The notes under the pieces are model-generated. The model saw only the letters and a list, made by a program, of their open reading frames with translations. It was not told the DNA's origin and did not search any database. Of a stretch of DNA of 64,000 nt, positions 36,887 to 50,000 are shown piece after piece. The DNA is from Certhia americana. Lineage: Eukaryota > Chordata > Aves > Passeriformes > Certhiidae. Every line of letters starts with the position of its first letter. Positions within the stretch are counted from its first letter, which is position 1. The position numbers and the translations under genes are program-made. Where the stretch lies: the NCBI GenBank assembly GCA_018697195.1, contig CM031858.1, forward strand, positions 124,946,594-125,010,593, read 5' to 3'.

Positions 36887-36903
36887 GGGGGGTGGGGGGT
36901 GGG
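36887..36903 (+). repeat. G-rich tract, possible G-quadruplex
   Basis: Three G runs of 6, 6 and 3 separated by single T. It could fold as a two-tier or bulged quadruplex on the plus strand. It lies about 0.9 kb on the transcript-downstream side of the CpG-rich candidate promoter. Confidence 0.5.
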
Positions 36904-37749
36904 TGTCTTCAGTGCAGCTGAGACTGTTCACCCCAAAAGCATGTCAACCTGGGCACAAAAGATGAGCAGCAGCCACAAAGCTTGCTTGCTCTTTTAAGAC
37001 CATGCTTATTATCATCCCCAAATAGCAGTACACACTCTCAAAAACAGGCTTAACAACCACAAAGAACGGACAGCAGTATGCCAGCAACACTCAGACAAAA
37101 TATACCTTTACTTAGAAACAACAAAAAAAAATAGTCATTTAAAAACCACTAAAATAGGATTGATATACTAAGAGCACATGAGAAATACTGGCACAACAAT
37201 GAAAAATCTGTTTGGCACAGTCTGTGTAATCACAGTTATTGCAAGGTGGCTGGAAAAATAAATGCAACAATGATTTTTCTTTCTGCTGAGGTATGTGCAA
37301 CAAATGTTAATTTTTTTTACCAGAATGCATTGTACTCCAGGGAGTACCTTGAGGGGTGAGGAACTGCCTTTGGTAATAAGACATATTTACCTTGCCTGAT
37401 GGCTATATGTCAGTGTATTTCTATTAGCAGAATTAATTCAGTATTGCATATAAAATAGTAACTTTTGGCTTAGAAAGTAAGATGGAGAAGGAAAATAAAT
37501 AGTCTTTTCTTCCTCTGATGGGAATGCATACAGATTTTCTTATTACTGGTAACACAAACTAAGCCCACATAAAGGGGAACAGACAAACTTCAATAACCCA
37601 CAGCACGATGCCACCATGAAGCTTCATTCTCCTGCGTAGCACAGAGGACTTCATAACTTTCCTCCCTGTTGCATCACTCTAAATTGAATAAACAACCAAA
37701 CAGCAGCAACGACCACTATCTCACGCTACTCTAGAGATAAAAACATTAC

Positions 37750-38480
37750 CTTTGATTAACAAGGCCTCCTCATCCTAGACCCTGTTTGCATTGTGCAGAA
37801 GATAGCAGGAGAGGCTGTTTGAGCAGCGCTCTGGACTCCCTCCGGTTGTTACCGCAGCTCCCGGAGCCCCTGAGCGCCGGCCGATTCCGTATGCAGGGCG
37901 CAGATCCCAGCACCTTCTCCCGCTGCCAGGCGGGCACAGCCCGCCAACAATGCCGCCTCTGTCAGCGAGCGGGGGCACAAAGACACGCTCAGCCGCAGCC
38001 CCGCACCTCTCCTCTTCTTCTTCTTGGAGTACAGGGTGATGGGAGCGAACGGGAGAGAAATAACTATGGGATTATGGCCAGCCAAGGCTCCGCTGTGCCC
38101 AGGGGTGACACGGTGACAGTGCACGACGGGCACCCGGGCGCCTGGAGAGGAGATGGAATCTGCACTGGCAAGAGCACTCCTTGCCTCGCTTCACACATTT
38201 TTGTTTCGGAACCGTGGGTGGTTGCATGAGCAAGCAGCCGGAATAGGGGAGGAGTTAGACAAAACGCAATTTAGGACTTGGAAGCCTTGTCTGCCTTTTC
38301 GAAAGGAGGACGAAGGGGCGAAATCGCAGTGTGCTGACAGAGCAACGTGCCCTTCCTACCCCGCCCGCTGCCACCTGCCTCTCCAAACTTCCCGGGAAAG
38401 GGCCTCTCCCTGCCTGCCTGATCCCTGGGACAGAGCACGGACACAGCAGCTGCTCCCGACCCCCCGGTAACCACACTCAA
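37750..38480 (-). promoter_or_regulatory. PAG1: CpG-rich segment: candidate PAG1 promoter and 5' noncoding exon
   Basis: CpG dinucleotides, scarce elsewhere in the window, cluster from about 37830 to 38470 (for example gagcgccggccg, gcgagcggggg, ccccgcccgctg). A GC box, CCCCGCCC, lies at 38359-38366. Read on the minus strand the segment can end in an exon with a good donor, CAAAG|GTAATG (GT at 37749-37748), or a weaker one, CTGCG|GTAACA, near 37850. PAG1 in mammals has untranslated first exons far upstream of the start codon, so a promoter about 28 kb away fits. The open frames on both strands here are GC-rich artefacts. It may instead be an alternative promoter or the start of a plus-strand noncoding transcript. 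Confidence 0.5.
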
Positions 38481-41400
38481 GAGCCTCTGAGCACACTGGC
38501 TGTTCACTCCTGCCCCACAGCATTACCAGTTTAAATTTTCTAGGAGGCACGATGCTTCATGATCTTCATGAGCAACTAGAGGATGAAACAATAAACGACA
38601 TCCTCAACAGATGTTTACAGCTGTCACTAGGCAGAGGAGGAGACAGCAGCAGCTTAAATCTCAGTTTTCTGCAAAGCTTTCCTTGGAAATCAGAGAGGCA
38701 AAGCCACAAGCCCTTTTAAAATCAGATGCCCATAGTTTTATTGTTTTGAAAGGACTATCATGCGCAAATAGTTCATGCAACTCCAGCTTTTTCCTTTCTG
38801 TACGAAAATGAGAAGCAATGTCTGGCTCAAGACAAGTCAGTGATGATTCCTGCTGAAACCAATTAGAACATTACAGTTTAACTCAAATACTCCCAAGTCA
38901 AACTCCACGACAGATGTGACATGTTTCACATTCCTCCACATTAATTGTAGTTGAGATCTTAAAACATTGCAAGTGAACGGAACAGCAAGCAACACTGTGC
39001 TTTCTTCTTGAAGTAAATACCAAGGGACACACAGCCCTTGGGTGCAGCACAGCTATGAACTCATTCCAGTCCCTGATGAACCATCGCAGCCTGACAGTAT
39101 TTTCCCATGCAATTAGTATTAATTGGTGAATTCCTGGCAATCTCCCAGAGGCCCTATCTCACCCTTTTAGCCAGTCCTACCAGATCAGCCTTGAGATGAT
39201 CATCAGGGCTAGGCAGCCACCCTGCTGCCCCACCTCTCAGGGCTCTTTCTTGCTCTTGTGTTTTTGGGGACTTTGGCAAGTGTTATCTTGAACAATCAAA
39301 GATATGCTCTTCCAAATTAATATATTTGAGTTTGTAACATGAGACAGCAAAGTAAGGGGGTGACTTCTAGAGGGAATTTATAAGCCCTTTTTAAAAATAC
39401 GTTTTGAAGCATTTCACTGAAGCTAAACTCCAAAATAATTTTCAGGAGAACTGAGCAGCAGTGCTCAGTTCAGGGTCTGGATAGTAACCGACCTGTAAAA
39501 CTCTGCATCTTGCACTCCAAGTTAAGCTGATATAGGACAGCTGTAAATGAGCAATCATCTCTTCTAATTTTATTATTTAGTAACAATTCTTAAGGATTTT
39601 TTATCTATTAATAAGATAAAATTTGTCTTAAGCATCTTGTCAAATGGACTTAAGCAGAATCAAGAGTGCTTTATATCAGCAGAGCCCTACAACTCCATGG
39701 CAATAAATAAAATCAGATGTTCTTTGACTGAACATTGTAAACATCTAGAGCATATTCCTGTGGCGTTTTCACAGTATGAATCTCTTTTTGTAGTATTACG
39801 TAAGTAATTTCAAAACTTTAAAAACCAATGCTGAGGTGGTTATTCAGAGTCAAAAGGATGCCTGAAACAGGAACTGTGCAGGGGTCAGCCGACACACACC
39901 ACTCAAGATCTAGTAAAGGATGCAACATCTAATGGTAAAATACATCAGGAAATACTTGTGGCTAGAGGCAAGCAGAACTACTTCAACTAAAACAGGTCAA
40001 CAAGTACAATCGAGCAATGTCCAAGAGGCCAGCTTTATTCCTTCTCCTTTTACTGCTTCTCCTAAGTTTCCAGTCCACACAAATCAGTGGTCCTCGGTGT
40101 TACTCTTCTCATATTGCTTTTGTCTTTTACTGTACAACACTTAGAAATGACAACATAACATAAATAGGTGCCTAAAATTGGTGTATTGTGGCTTGGAGGT
40201 AGTTAAGAATACTAAAGATGGTTATTTCTCATGGAAATCTTGAGTCTGGAGTGGAGAAGCCTGCCTGTGCCATCCCACATTTCATCTCTACCAAGTTGTA
40301 CCTTTAGATTTTACTTAAGGGATTATCATGTACTTAGTGTACATTAACTCAAATATGAAAGCCAAAACTCAGTCTTTACCGTGGTCAACGGATGTAGAGA
40401 GATTTATCACTTACATGTAAGTTGTTTATATTACATGGTTTATTGATTTTTTTCTTTGGAGATACTTCTCTTTCTGAATCTTTGTGATCCTATTTGATTT
40501 TCATTTTTAAAAGACCTTACTGTCTTTTTTCCCCACACCTATGGCAAGTAAAGATTCAGATATTATTTGTCAGAACCCCATGAAAAAATGGATATTTTCA
40601 GACTATTCTCACAAATATTTTAGAAGTACAGAAGAAAACCTCAGTTTCACTGCTGTAAATCCCAGAAATTCCATTAACTTGCAGTATATTTGGATGTACA
40701 CCATCAGTCTGAGATAGCCCTCACCTCTATCTCACACACCCTTAGCTCTTAAAGTGTATAAAACCACAAGGATATTACTTAGGGCAGCTTAGATGGCAGA
40801 AGAATTCTGTCATTCAATTGAGGGATGGATTAAGCAACCACAGAATAAAAGTTTCAGAGAAGAACTTCTTCATAAAATCATGCAAGAGAAAGGAGCACAG
40901 CACACCTCCTCTGGCAGGGACAGGAAGGTGCAATACAAGTCTTTGAAGGTGCAGAAAACTATTAAGATTTCTTAGTATGATGCTACTCTGAAAAATCTGG
41001 TTTGCTTACAGGATTTTAAAACATACCCATGTTCAGACTCCCACTTTACATCTACAATAAGAGAAAGAGGGACTCAACATTGCTTTCTGAAAACACAAGG
41101 CCAAGAGATTCTTTCTCCAAGACTTAGTCACTGCCACTCTAATACCCTGATAGCAAATTCAATCTTTACAAATACAAAGCAAACACCTTTAAACAAATTA
41201 TGAACATCTCTTGCCAGACAGATAAGACTTACACTTGTAAATTACTTCTCTAAATAGGTGTTATATCAAATCTCCAATGAGTCCAGGATAGATGTGTTCA
41301 GCTTGCATGAGGTGATAATGAAGCCTGAACCCGAGAGATCTTAGTTAAATTTGGAATAGCTGTTGATGAAAACCAGTATGATAACACTGCTTATTCTAGA

Positions 41401-44400
41401 CTTCCCTCAATTACAGCTTTTCCAGTCAAACTTGTCACTGCTATTCCTTTCCAAGTGCATTACTTTCAGTGACAGTTTTATGTGGTATTGGTACATGCAC
41501 CTCGCCAGGTCCTTCTATTTGCCTGAGATAAATGCTGGATCATACCAGGTCCTCTCCATCTACAGGAGACTAAACACAAAATTACACTTAATCAAGCATC
41601 ACCTCTGGCTCTGGCTGGGAGCCTGTCAGACCTGGGAAGTGCATATCTCCTACACATGCTGAAGACAAATACACACCATGCTGCCCCCACTGCTAAGAGG
41701 TCTGTATTTCATTCTGAGCTATTGATCAAACTAAAATATTTCACTTGGGCACAAATCATTTGGGTCTATGGTCTGTTCTCTGCTAAAAGCTCTTTAACTC
41801 TTGACTAACTCAGGTCATGTGGACTTTCAGCATGGCATAACTTGCATCTGTCCAAAGCCCCTTCTCAGAGCAGTCAAGTCAAAGCCTTACAAAGAGCTGA
41901 CATCTACCAATATAATCTAACATTCTTTACTACAAGAATGCAAATAATTTTCTTAAATAATTCTTCTTACGGAAGTTGGTTTGCAACATTACAGTACTCA
42001 TGAACTACTACACATCCAGCAAAGTATTTAAGAATAACTGATGTAATTTGCAAATTTATTTCTCACCTGTCTGATTAGCACTGAGTGGAACGGAAACTTT
42101 CACATCTGAGGTGAAAGCATTTGAGCATGGTTCTCTGGGTTTTCATTTGTAGTAACCAGAATTTCCAACTGTTTTTGCACCCACATACTTGATAGATTTG
42201 GGCTTGTTTCCTCCAGACAAGACCAAATGTATTCAATCTGTTACAGTCAAGACTAAATACTTACATATGGCTTCCTAATGTTACTCATTAGGACATAGAT
42301 GGCTATAAATGTGCTTCCTTCGACTTCAGCTGTCTTTTATTCTTCCCTGCAGCTTGCTCATTTTTGTTAAAAATGAGGAAAGGAATCAAATTACTAAGTT
42401 TTCATTTTCCACTCTTCCTAATTGTCAAATTTATGTAATTTATAAGGCCAAACTATTCTTTGACAAGACTTATTTACACCATTTAAGAAGATCAAAATCT
42501 TGAAGGAACGGAGTTTTTTTTCCAGGTTTTTTTTTTTTTTTTTTTTTTTTTTGGTTGGTTTGTTTTTTTTTAAATATATTTTTTTTAATCCTCTCCTGCA
42601 TCCACCCACTTTTCCTGTTTTCCACTCCTTAATTAAATTTCAGGTCAAAGATCTTTCTGACTCAAGATTTCCAAATGTTTTCAGATTTGGCTAAAAAACT
42701 GTGCAAATCCATTATCTTATACTGTTGTATCTAACTAGGAGGAACTCTCCTGAATAATTTGAATAGATCTGATTATCTAAATCAACTTACTAAACTCCAA
42801 TGCATAAGGGAACATTTAAAAAAAAAAGTCAAATATGATTAGAGTACACTCAAAATAATTGGTGAGACTAGCAGATACTAGTGGGCAGAGGTTCTGGAAA
42901 TGGAAGTGACACCACTCTAATCAGGAAAACAGCCACCAGAAGATATAAATCTATTTACAAGGGTTTAATTTTGAGATCATAAATACAAGAGACAAAAAAA
43001 TGACATCCTCCTGTCATTTTTTGACAAGCTGTGATATTGTCACTACTTCATCCTCATCCATGACTGCTCTGCCTCTTGCCTCTAATGGCTGACGTGCATT
43101 TCTGAGTCCTGATCCTGTCGGACCTGTTTGAATCATCTCAGTTTTTCTGCCATGAGTAGTGGCATCCTACTCAGCAAAAACATACCAGATAAAACTGTTC
43201 GTGCTCAGAAAATTGCCTTATGTGGAAAGCAACTATTAAGGTATGATTTTCTCTGTACAAGCATTTTCACAGACTATGCAAGTTCTCTTACCACAGCCAC
43301 TGCCATGCAGAAACTGTAGGAGCACATTTAAGTATTGCATCAATGATAAAAGTATCCACAGCATTTATTTATTCATAAAAGAAGGAACATAAAACCAAGA
43401 AAAAATCCTCAAAACATAAAAGCAAACACCATCACCACCACTCCCTCTTAGAAACCTTTGTTTAACCACAATGAATTGAGATACTGTTAATACTCAAAGT
43501 TTAGTTTCAGGAAAAACAGGATGGGATGTAGACTGTCAGCTAACTGTTCTTGGTCTCTTTGATTATCACTATATCTTTCAGAGTGAAAACTGGTTTAAAA
43601 ATCAGGAAAAACAAGATGGACAACCTTAGACCCAATCCAAACAAAAAGCTGGTTAATTGCATCAAAGATTTCTTAATTAAACTTAAAGTTCTTTGTGCTG
43701 TCCTCCTAAGTACCCACAGGACAGAACAGTGAGCTGGCTGCCCCTGCACCTGCTTCATGTGGCACTAGACTGAAGTCTATCAATGTTGCCTACAGTTTGA
43801 CCTATGTTTCTGGTATAAAAGGAAAAAAAATCCTAAAGGATCTGCTGACCCCTCAGATTCAAACAGCTTTTGAAGCAGGTGAACAGATCAGTAAGGGAGG
43901 TGTTTCCACCTTCTTCCTGCTATTGTTGTTGTGGGATTTTATGCTCTTTGCTTGGACTCCACACTACCTGTGAGAGATCAAACCTAGTTTTTTTATATAA
44001 TATTGTCCTTCAACACTTTGTTCTCCTTTGGAGATACCTGTCATGGATGGATTGACACATATCTGAAAGCCTCACACAAGCTTGATTCACAAGACTGAAC
44101 TGAAAGAATTTAGAGACTCATTAAAAAGGAATTTAAAAGAGCAAATCTTTCAAGTGTCTGATAAAGCAAGTCTTACGCAAGGGTGCTGAGAAATTGGGCC
44201 CTGCCCTGACTTTAAAGTACAGTTTAAACAATCACTTCTGAGAGGGAAGTGGCCCAATAAGCCAGAGGTGCCTGTCCACCAGGGGAGTTCCACAAAAGTT
44301 CTCAAAGTATCTGCTAGTAAAGGCTTTGCCCTAGTCACACAGCAAGGCTGTGACAGAAGCTGACTGGCTTCGTTTTTAAAAAATAACTACTATCAACATA

Positions 44401-47400
44401 ATGAAAGCTATCTTGGGCATCAAGAATGCATTCCAGCTAGCAAGCAGAGGCCCACAAGGGAGGCTTGACCCTCTAACACCAAGGCTCTACAGGACTATGG
44501 CTCCATAAAGCAGGCGCTGCCAAATGGAAGGTGCTGAGGCAGAGCACCACTGGCCAGCCTTCCCCTTCATTCCAGAGGGTGAGTTTTGCAGATAGCTGTC
44601 TTTTTGGTGACACCACCTACCACCCTCCTTCTGTGCATGGGAGGTGACACGTGGAGTGGACTGATGGATGGAGAGTGCAGAGTATCACTGCTCTGCCCAG
44701 TGTCCCAACAAGGAGGACTCCCCAGAATATTTGTATGTCTGTGTCTTTTGAAAATGACCTTTTGAATCACTCTGGCAGTGAGAACTGAATATGATGTTTA
44801 AAGGAAACTGCAGTAACATGTGGATGATAAGATTTTTTTTTTAAATTCTTTGAATGCAACTTCAATTTACATGAGTGGCTGAGACGGCCAGAGTGTTAGT
44901 GTGCATATTCACCTCCTCCAGACTCCATGCTGGACTAAATGCACTGGAGAAGACAGTAAACAGAATTTCCTATGCCAACTCATTGAACTGGGAGAGATGC
45001 TAGCATAAAACCCTAAATCCCAGAAATGGGATTTGCTTAATCAAGCAAGCTTTGCCAGAAGATGTAGTCACACACCACAGAAGATTACATTAGCCTTTTA
45101 GAAAAAAACCCACACGTAACCAACTCCTGAAATTCTGCTTTGGTATTTGCATTAAATCCATGCAAATGGTATGGGCTTCAGCATGTGTTTTCTCCCACAC
45201 CAAAGCAGCCAGATGGACAGCCAGGGATGTGAGAAAAATATTTTCTGCTAAGCCTGAGGGGAGATGAAAAAGAAAAGAAGCCCCATGTGCTTCTCCCCAA
45301 GTCCAGTGCATACATCCCACCCCCCCATACTGTGAGCCTTCTTTTCATAGAGATCCCTTCCTTTGACCATGGAGAAAGCAGTGGACTGGCAGCCAGTGGG
45401 CACTATTCCTGCCAGCACCTCAACCACAGCCAGAAAGTGCACATGGGGTGCTTTGTGCTGTGTCAGAGCAGGAAAAAGTCTGGGGGTCTCCAGCTTCACT
45501 GCCCTGCCATCCAGCAAGGCCCTGGGAAGAGGGGTCGCCCTGTGGCATAGCCATCAGTCATTGCAACACATAAAGTGGCTTTGTATAAACAGCTTTTGTT
45601 CCACTAAAATTCATCTGCACGAGGTTGCTTCCTTCCTAACAGTTGTTAATGGATTTCATTACAGTTTTTCTCCTTTTTCATGTACATTCCTCCCTCCATG
45701 AAGAAGGCATGGGAGCAGCTGCAGCCAGCTGTGACTTTCCCCACTGGGACCCTGACTGCTGCCTCTGAGACACCAGTGACAGTCCCGTGATGATGGAGAG
45801 CATCTTAACTGCAGACGAGATTGCTTGCTGCTGCCGTGGGAATCCGGGCAGCAAAGCGCTGCTCACATTCCAGCCAGGGACAAGATGAGTGTGCCTTACA
45901 CACAGCAAGAAGGAGAAGCACTTCATTTGAATTCAGTGGGGCAGAAGAAACAAATTCATCACGTAGAATGTTTAGGAAAGCCTCACTCCCTCTGAAGTGT
46001 TTCAGGAATAATGTTCAAGGAATGATAATTGTACCCTCCCCACCTTTGCTTTTAATAACTGAGGAAGGGAAAGACAAAACATTCATTCTCTTTTTCCATC
46101 ATTTTTAAAATCCAATTTTTGGGTGGCTGTTAGCATCCTCTCTGCATTAGATATCAGAATTCACCATGAGACAAAGCCTGAATATCTTTGCTTGGACAAA
46201 TCTCTTAAGAACATCAGCCTGGAAAGCATGCCCTGGGAAGCAAATCAGTACTTCCTGACCCAGGAAGCATCTCAGCCAATAGTCCCAGCTAATGTGGATC
46301 TCTTCATTGTTTTACTTTCCTAATTTTATAGAACACAAAGAAAGTACACTTAAATAAGGATGTTTCACATGTGCAGCCACTTCAAAATGAAAGCCCAGAC
46401 ATCAAGAATGTGAAATACCAGACATAATACAGATATTGTCCAAGTGACCCTGTTAGGACAGAGGTATAACTGGGCTGGCAGATGTGCTTTCAAAAATTAC
46501 AGGTCTTGTACACACAGAGAAATCTCTTTTCCTCTCTCCATCAAGAAGCTTTTACTGCTTGTTAGTTGGGTTTTTTAAGTTCAGTCTTTCAATTAACTCC
46601 AAATCACGATAAAACTTTTTTTTGCTTGATCATAAAACACAAGCTCATAAAACACAAAAAGAGCTTAATGTAAAAATGTGAATAAGTTAAGCAGTCATTT
46701 AGATATTTGCTCATTTAGACAGAGGGCATTCTTTGCAGTAATTTAATGTTGCCAAGCAAGCAGGGGAAGCATGAAATGCTTTGGCTTTTATGTTGCTCCT
46801 TACTGATATAATAACAATTACCAAGAGATCCTTTAAAAAAAAACAAAAGAACAAAAGAAAACACTCATCATGCTATTTAGGGGTATTATAACAATATTTA
46901 ACAGAGGGGAGAGCATAAAAGGGTAAGGGCCAGAAGTCATGCCTTCAGACAAAGTACATATTTAGCACCCACTGTAAACCATGTGCAAAATCACTGTTTA
47001 TGGATACAAAGACATGACCAGTCAATGTCTGCTGTCACCTGTGACCTACCTTCTCTGAATTCTGCTCCATGCTCCTGTTATTCAGCCACCCCTTTGCTGC
47101 AGCTGAAGCCCTGTCCTTCCCCTGCCTACTGCTCCAGCTCTCCTCTATCAGCATTAGAGTACATCTCACAGCATTGCATATTGCCTATTTGATTCATCAC
47201 TGAATCAACACCACATAAATCCCCTAGGCACACCAAAGCACTGCTACATTAATGCTTCATCTATGCTGCAAGAGCATCTTTTAAAATGCCTAGAAAATCA
47301 TTTTGAAAGATCATGGTTTTGTTCTTGCAGCACTCTATCCAGGAAATGGCTAAAACAAAGGTGAAAAAGTACAGCAAATAATCTGAAAGATTGTATTCCC

Positions 47401-50000
47401 ATCATGTTTGCCACTTCCAATCCTATTTTTTCCTATACAAGTCTTTGTGCAGTTGCTCTGTTGAAATCATTAGGAAGGCTCTGGCTTTCTGCAGGTGGAA
47501 AAGGCCTGATCCTCTGTGCAGGAACAACACCTCTTCACCCACCATGAGCCTGCAGTGCTGCACCAGTCCTTTATTTCTCCAGACACACTTGCTTACCAAG
47601 AAGCTCTTACAGGAATTGTTTTAAATACATTCTGTTCCATGAAAGAATGCAGCCAAAAAAAGTTTAAACTCTGCTCTTGACATAGTCTTTTACAATACAG
47701 ATGGGAGTTCACAGAAACCATTTGTCTTTCACATTTGTGTTTTCAGCTTCACAATTCCCATTTGCTCAAGACCTCTTGTCACATCTCATTCTTATTTTAG
47801 CACTAGCCCTAAAAGAGTTACAGAGATGATAATTTTGACTCAGCATCATCCTCCTATCCTCAATCTTCCATAACATAAGAAAGACAAAAGAAACAGCCCT
47901 ACCCCTCCATATAATTTTATGTTCTCACTAATAGTGTCTGAAGGGTGGATAAATGTGTGAAAACAAAACAGAACTGTACACGTGAAAGGAGAAGGATTCC
48001 TATCACTGCTAAGAACCCATCTTCTGCGTTTTCCTGACTCGGCAGTAAACTAGAGACACTCCCAAATGGTGACAATGAGCAAGGAAGTTTGCTTTGCAAA
48101 CAATTGAAAAAAAATTTTAAAATTGAAAAATTTTTAAAAAGCCTTGCAAGGAACTATTTGATAGAGTGAAAGTTTTGTCTCTTAAACATGCAATGCTCTA
48201 CTGAAAGCAGATAAGGTTAAGCACTGGAAAATGAAGTGGCTTAGGATTATACAGTCAGTTGGGCTTTCTCTAAAGAAGCAGACCCTTTACTATACAGACC
48301 CTTTACAGCCTGTGAAGCTGAGTTTCTAGAAGCCAAAAGAAGCAACATGGAGTAACTGAAGGCGTGTGTCAAAGGACAGCAGCAGGCAGGACCCCACACA
48401 ATGGGTCTGCATTGCAACCGCACTAATACCCTCACTGCATAAAAGGGAAGGAGCAATAAATGGGAATTAAAGAGAAGATTACTTCCCAGTGGGTTTTACA
48501 GCTAAGAGGCATATTATTGAGGCAGCAACACCAGCCAGGAAGTTTTGATCCCAATGGCTAGCTTGGTCACCACTCCAAACCAGCCCTTGACTCTGTGATA
48601 TCACAAGCAGGACACCCTGTGAACACTACAGATGAGGAGGCTTCAGAGACCTAATGTGGAAAACATATAACAGAGCATGCCTCGTTCAAATAACCTCATT
48701 TGTGGCTTTAGCTTTTGAAAGGAACAAAAATAAAAGCAATGAAATGACACTAGCAATGCTTGCCATCACTATCAAGAAGTGGAATCTACTACATAAGCTG
48801 AGAAATGATAAATACAAGGTTTTAGGAGTGCAGAAAGAACTATGTGAAATCAGAGCAAAAATGTGTCTTGAAAGAAAGCTATGAAGAGAACAACAAATAG
48901 AACTGGCAAAAATAGTGGTACATTCAAAAAAATAAAACTATATAAATCATCAAATTCATATTAAAACTACTTAGACTTAGCTACAGGTATGAAGAGAAAT
49001 ACACCTCCAAGGAAGAAAATTAAGCAAAATGGACTTAACAAGAAATTTAGCTATGATAAAATAAAGCCATATTAAATTCTGCAAGTTGTGAAAGATCCTT
49101 TGCCTTTTTTATTTTTTTTTTTTTAACAAATAGTAGAGCTTGCCATCTGTTTGTGGACAACACGCAACAAGAGTCCTGAAGCCCTGGAAAAAATCTGTAC
49201 CAGAAAGCTCCATGCTCACTCTGGTATCCCATAGCACAGCCACACCAAGTTCAGCTCTCCGTAAGTTGTTGAAAGTGTTTCCAAGCACACCACGCAGCTC
49301 TGCGGGGAGAGCCACGGGATCCCTGAAGAGCTCACGTGTCTCCACTGGCATCATGCTCCTGACAAATCCCAGCACACAAGGAACAAACCCTCTTGGCACT
49401 AATCTCACCTAGGGCCTTACCAAAACCATCGACTCTGTCATGTAGCAATGGATGTCTCCTTGGGTATGACCCCCATGGTGTGGTGTCTCATGGACAGGCC
49501 TCCCTCGGGGTCTGGCTGCCTGGGAGAGCTTGCTGGCAGGGAAACACCAGAACACACAGAGGAACTGAGACAAAAGTTATTTCCTAATTCTACCCTGTGC
49601 GCGGATCTGGATCTTCAGCTTTCGTGGCAAATCATCACCTTTCAAATTTTTTATCCTCTCCACTCAGAGCATTGCTACTGTGAGCACTTCCAGGCTGAAG
49701 GGACTGCCACCACATCAATATTCATCAAGGAGATCCTGAAGAAAGTTCATTTAGTTTTCAGAATTATTACAGTTAATTGGAAACATCTGCTATGACTATC
49801 TGTATGCCAGAAGCATCCCGATCTACTAGGCAGCCTCTGCAGGAATACCCACTCTGTTCTTTCTGGATAGGTTTTGCCAATGGCATCTTTATTGTCAAAG
49901 AAAAGACACCATAAGACTAATCAGCCAAATGCAGAGTTTAAATTGTCTCTGCTCATTTTCACACAAAGTAGTAACATATGTTGTGCTGTCACAGCTGTGA
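38481..50000. other. Gene-free region right of the CpG-rich segment (first half)
   Basis: Either intergenic DNA upstream of PAG1 or more 5' intron. It holds a 26-T run at 42527-42552, a run of T at 49112-49124, a small duplication near 48284-48310 (cagaccctttac twice), and AT-rich low-complexity sequence at 48105-48142. No exon, RNA gene or named interspersed repeat was recognised. Confidence 0.55.
42527..42552. repeat. Poly-T run (26 T) in a T-rich patch
   Basis: The run sits in a 42513-42588 block that is mostly T, with further runs of 8 or more T. Possibly the tail of a minus-strand retroposon, but I see no recognisable body next to it. Confidence 0.9.

Larger units (their letters stand above)
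21386..37749. other. Probable continuation of the long PAG1 5' intron
   Basis: AT-rich noncoding DNA with a 22-bp tandem duplication at 24425-24468, a 13-A run at 26642-26654, a (GT)n run at 29609-29627, an AT-rich hairpin near 28210-28242 and a G-rich tract at 36887-36903. Moderately GC-richer patches at 23.4-23.7, 25.5-25.9 and 36.4-36.6 kb carry open frames on several strands at once but no recognisable protein. No interspersed repeat with a clear family name seen. Confidence 0.55.

Noticed and set aside
36887..36903. Classic four-run G-quadruplex
   Set aside because: Only three separate G runs are present, so the standard G3+ four-run pattern is not met; kept only as a G-rich tract.
37786..38550. 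Several open frames (60-147 codons) on both strands
   Set aside because: They coincide with the CpG-rich segment, where stop codons are rare in all frames. None has a recognisable domain, and the segment is better explained as promoter/5'UTR.
48654..48884. 76-codon Lys/Leu-rich plus frame
   Set aside because: Composition follows the local A-rich sequence; no start context, splice or family support.
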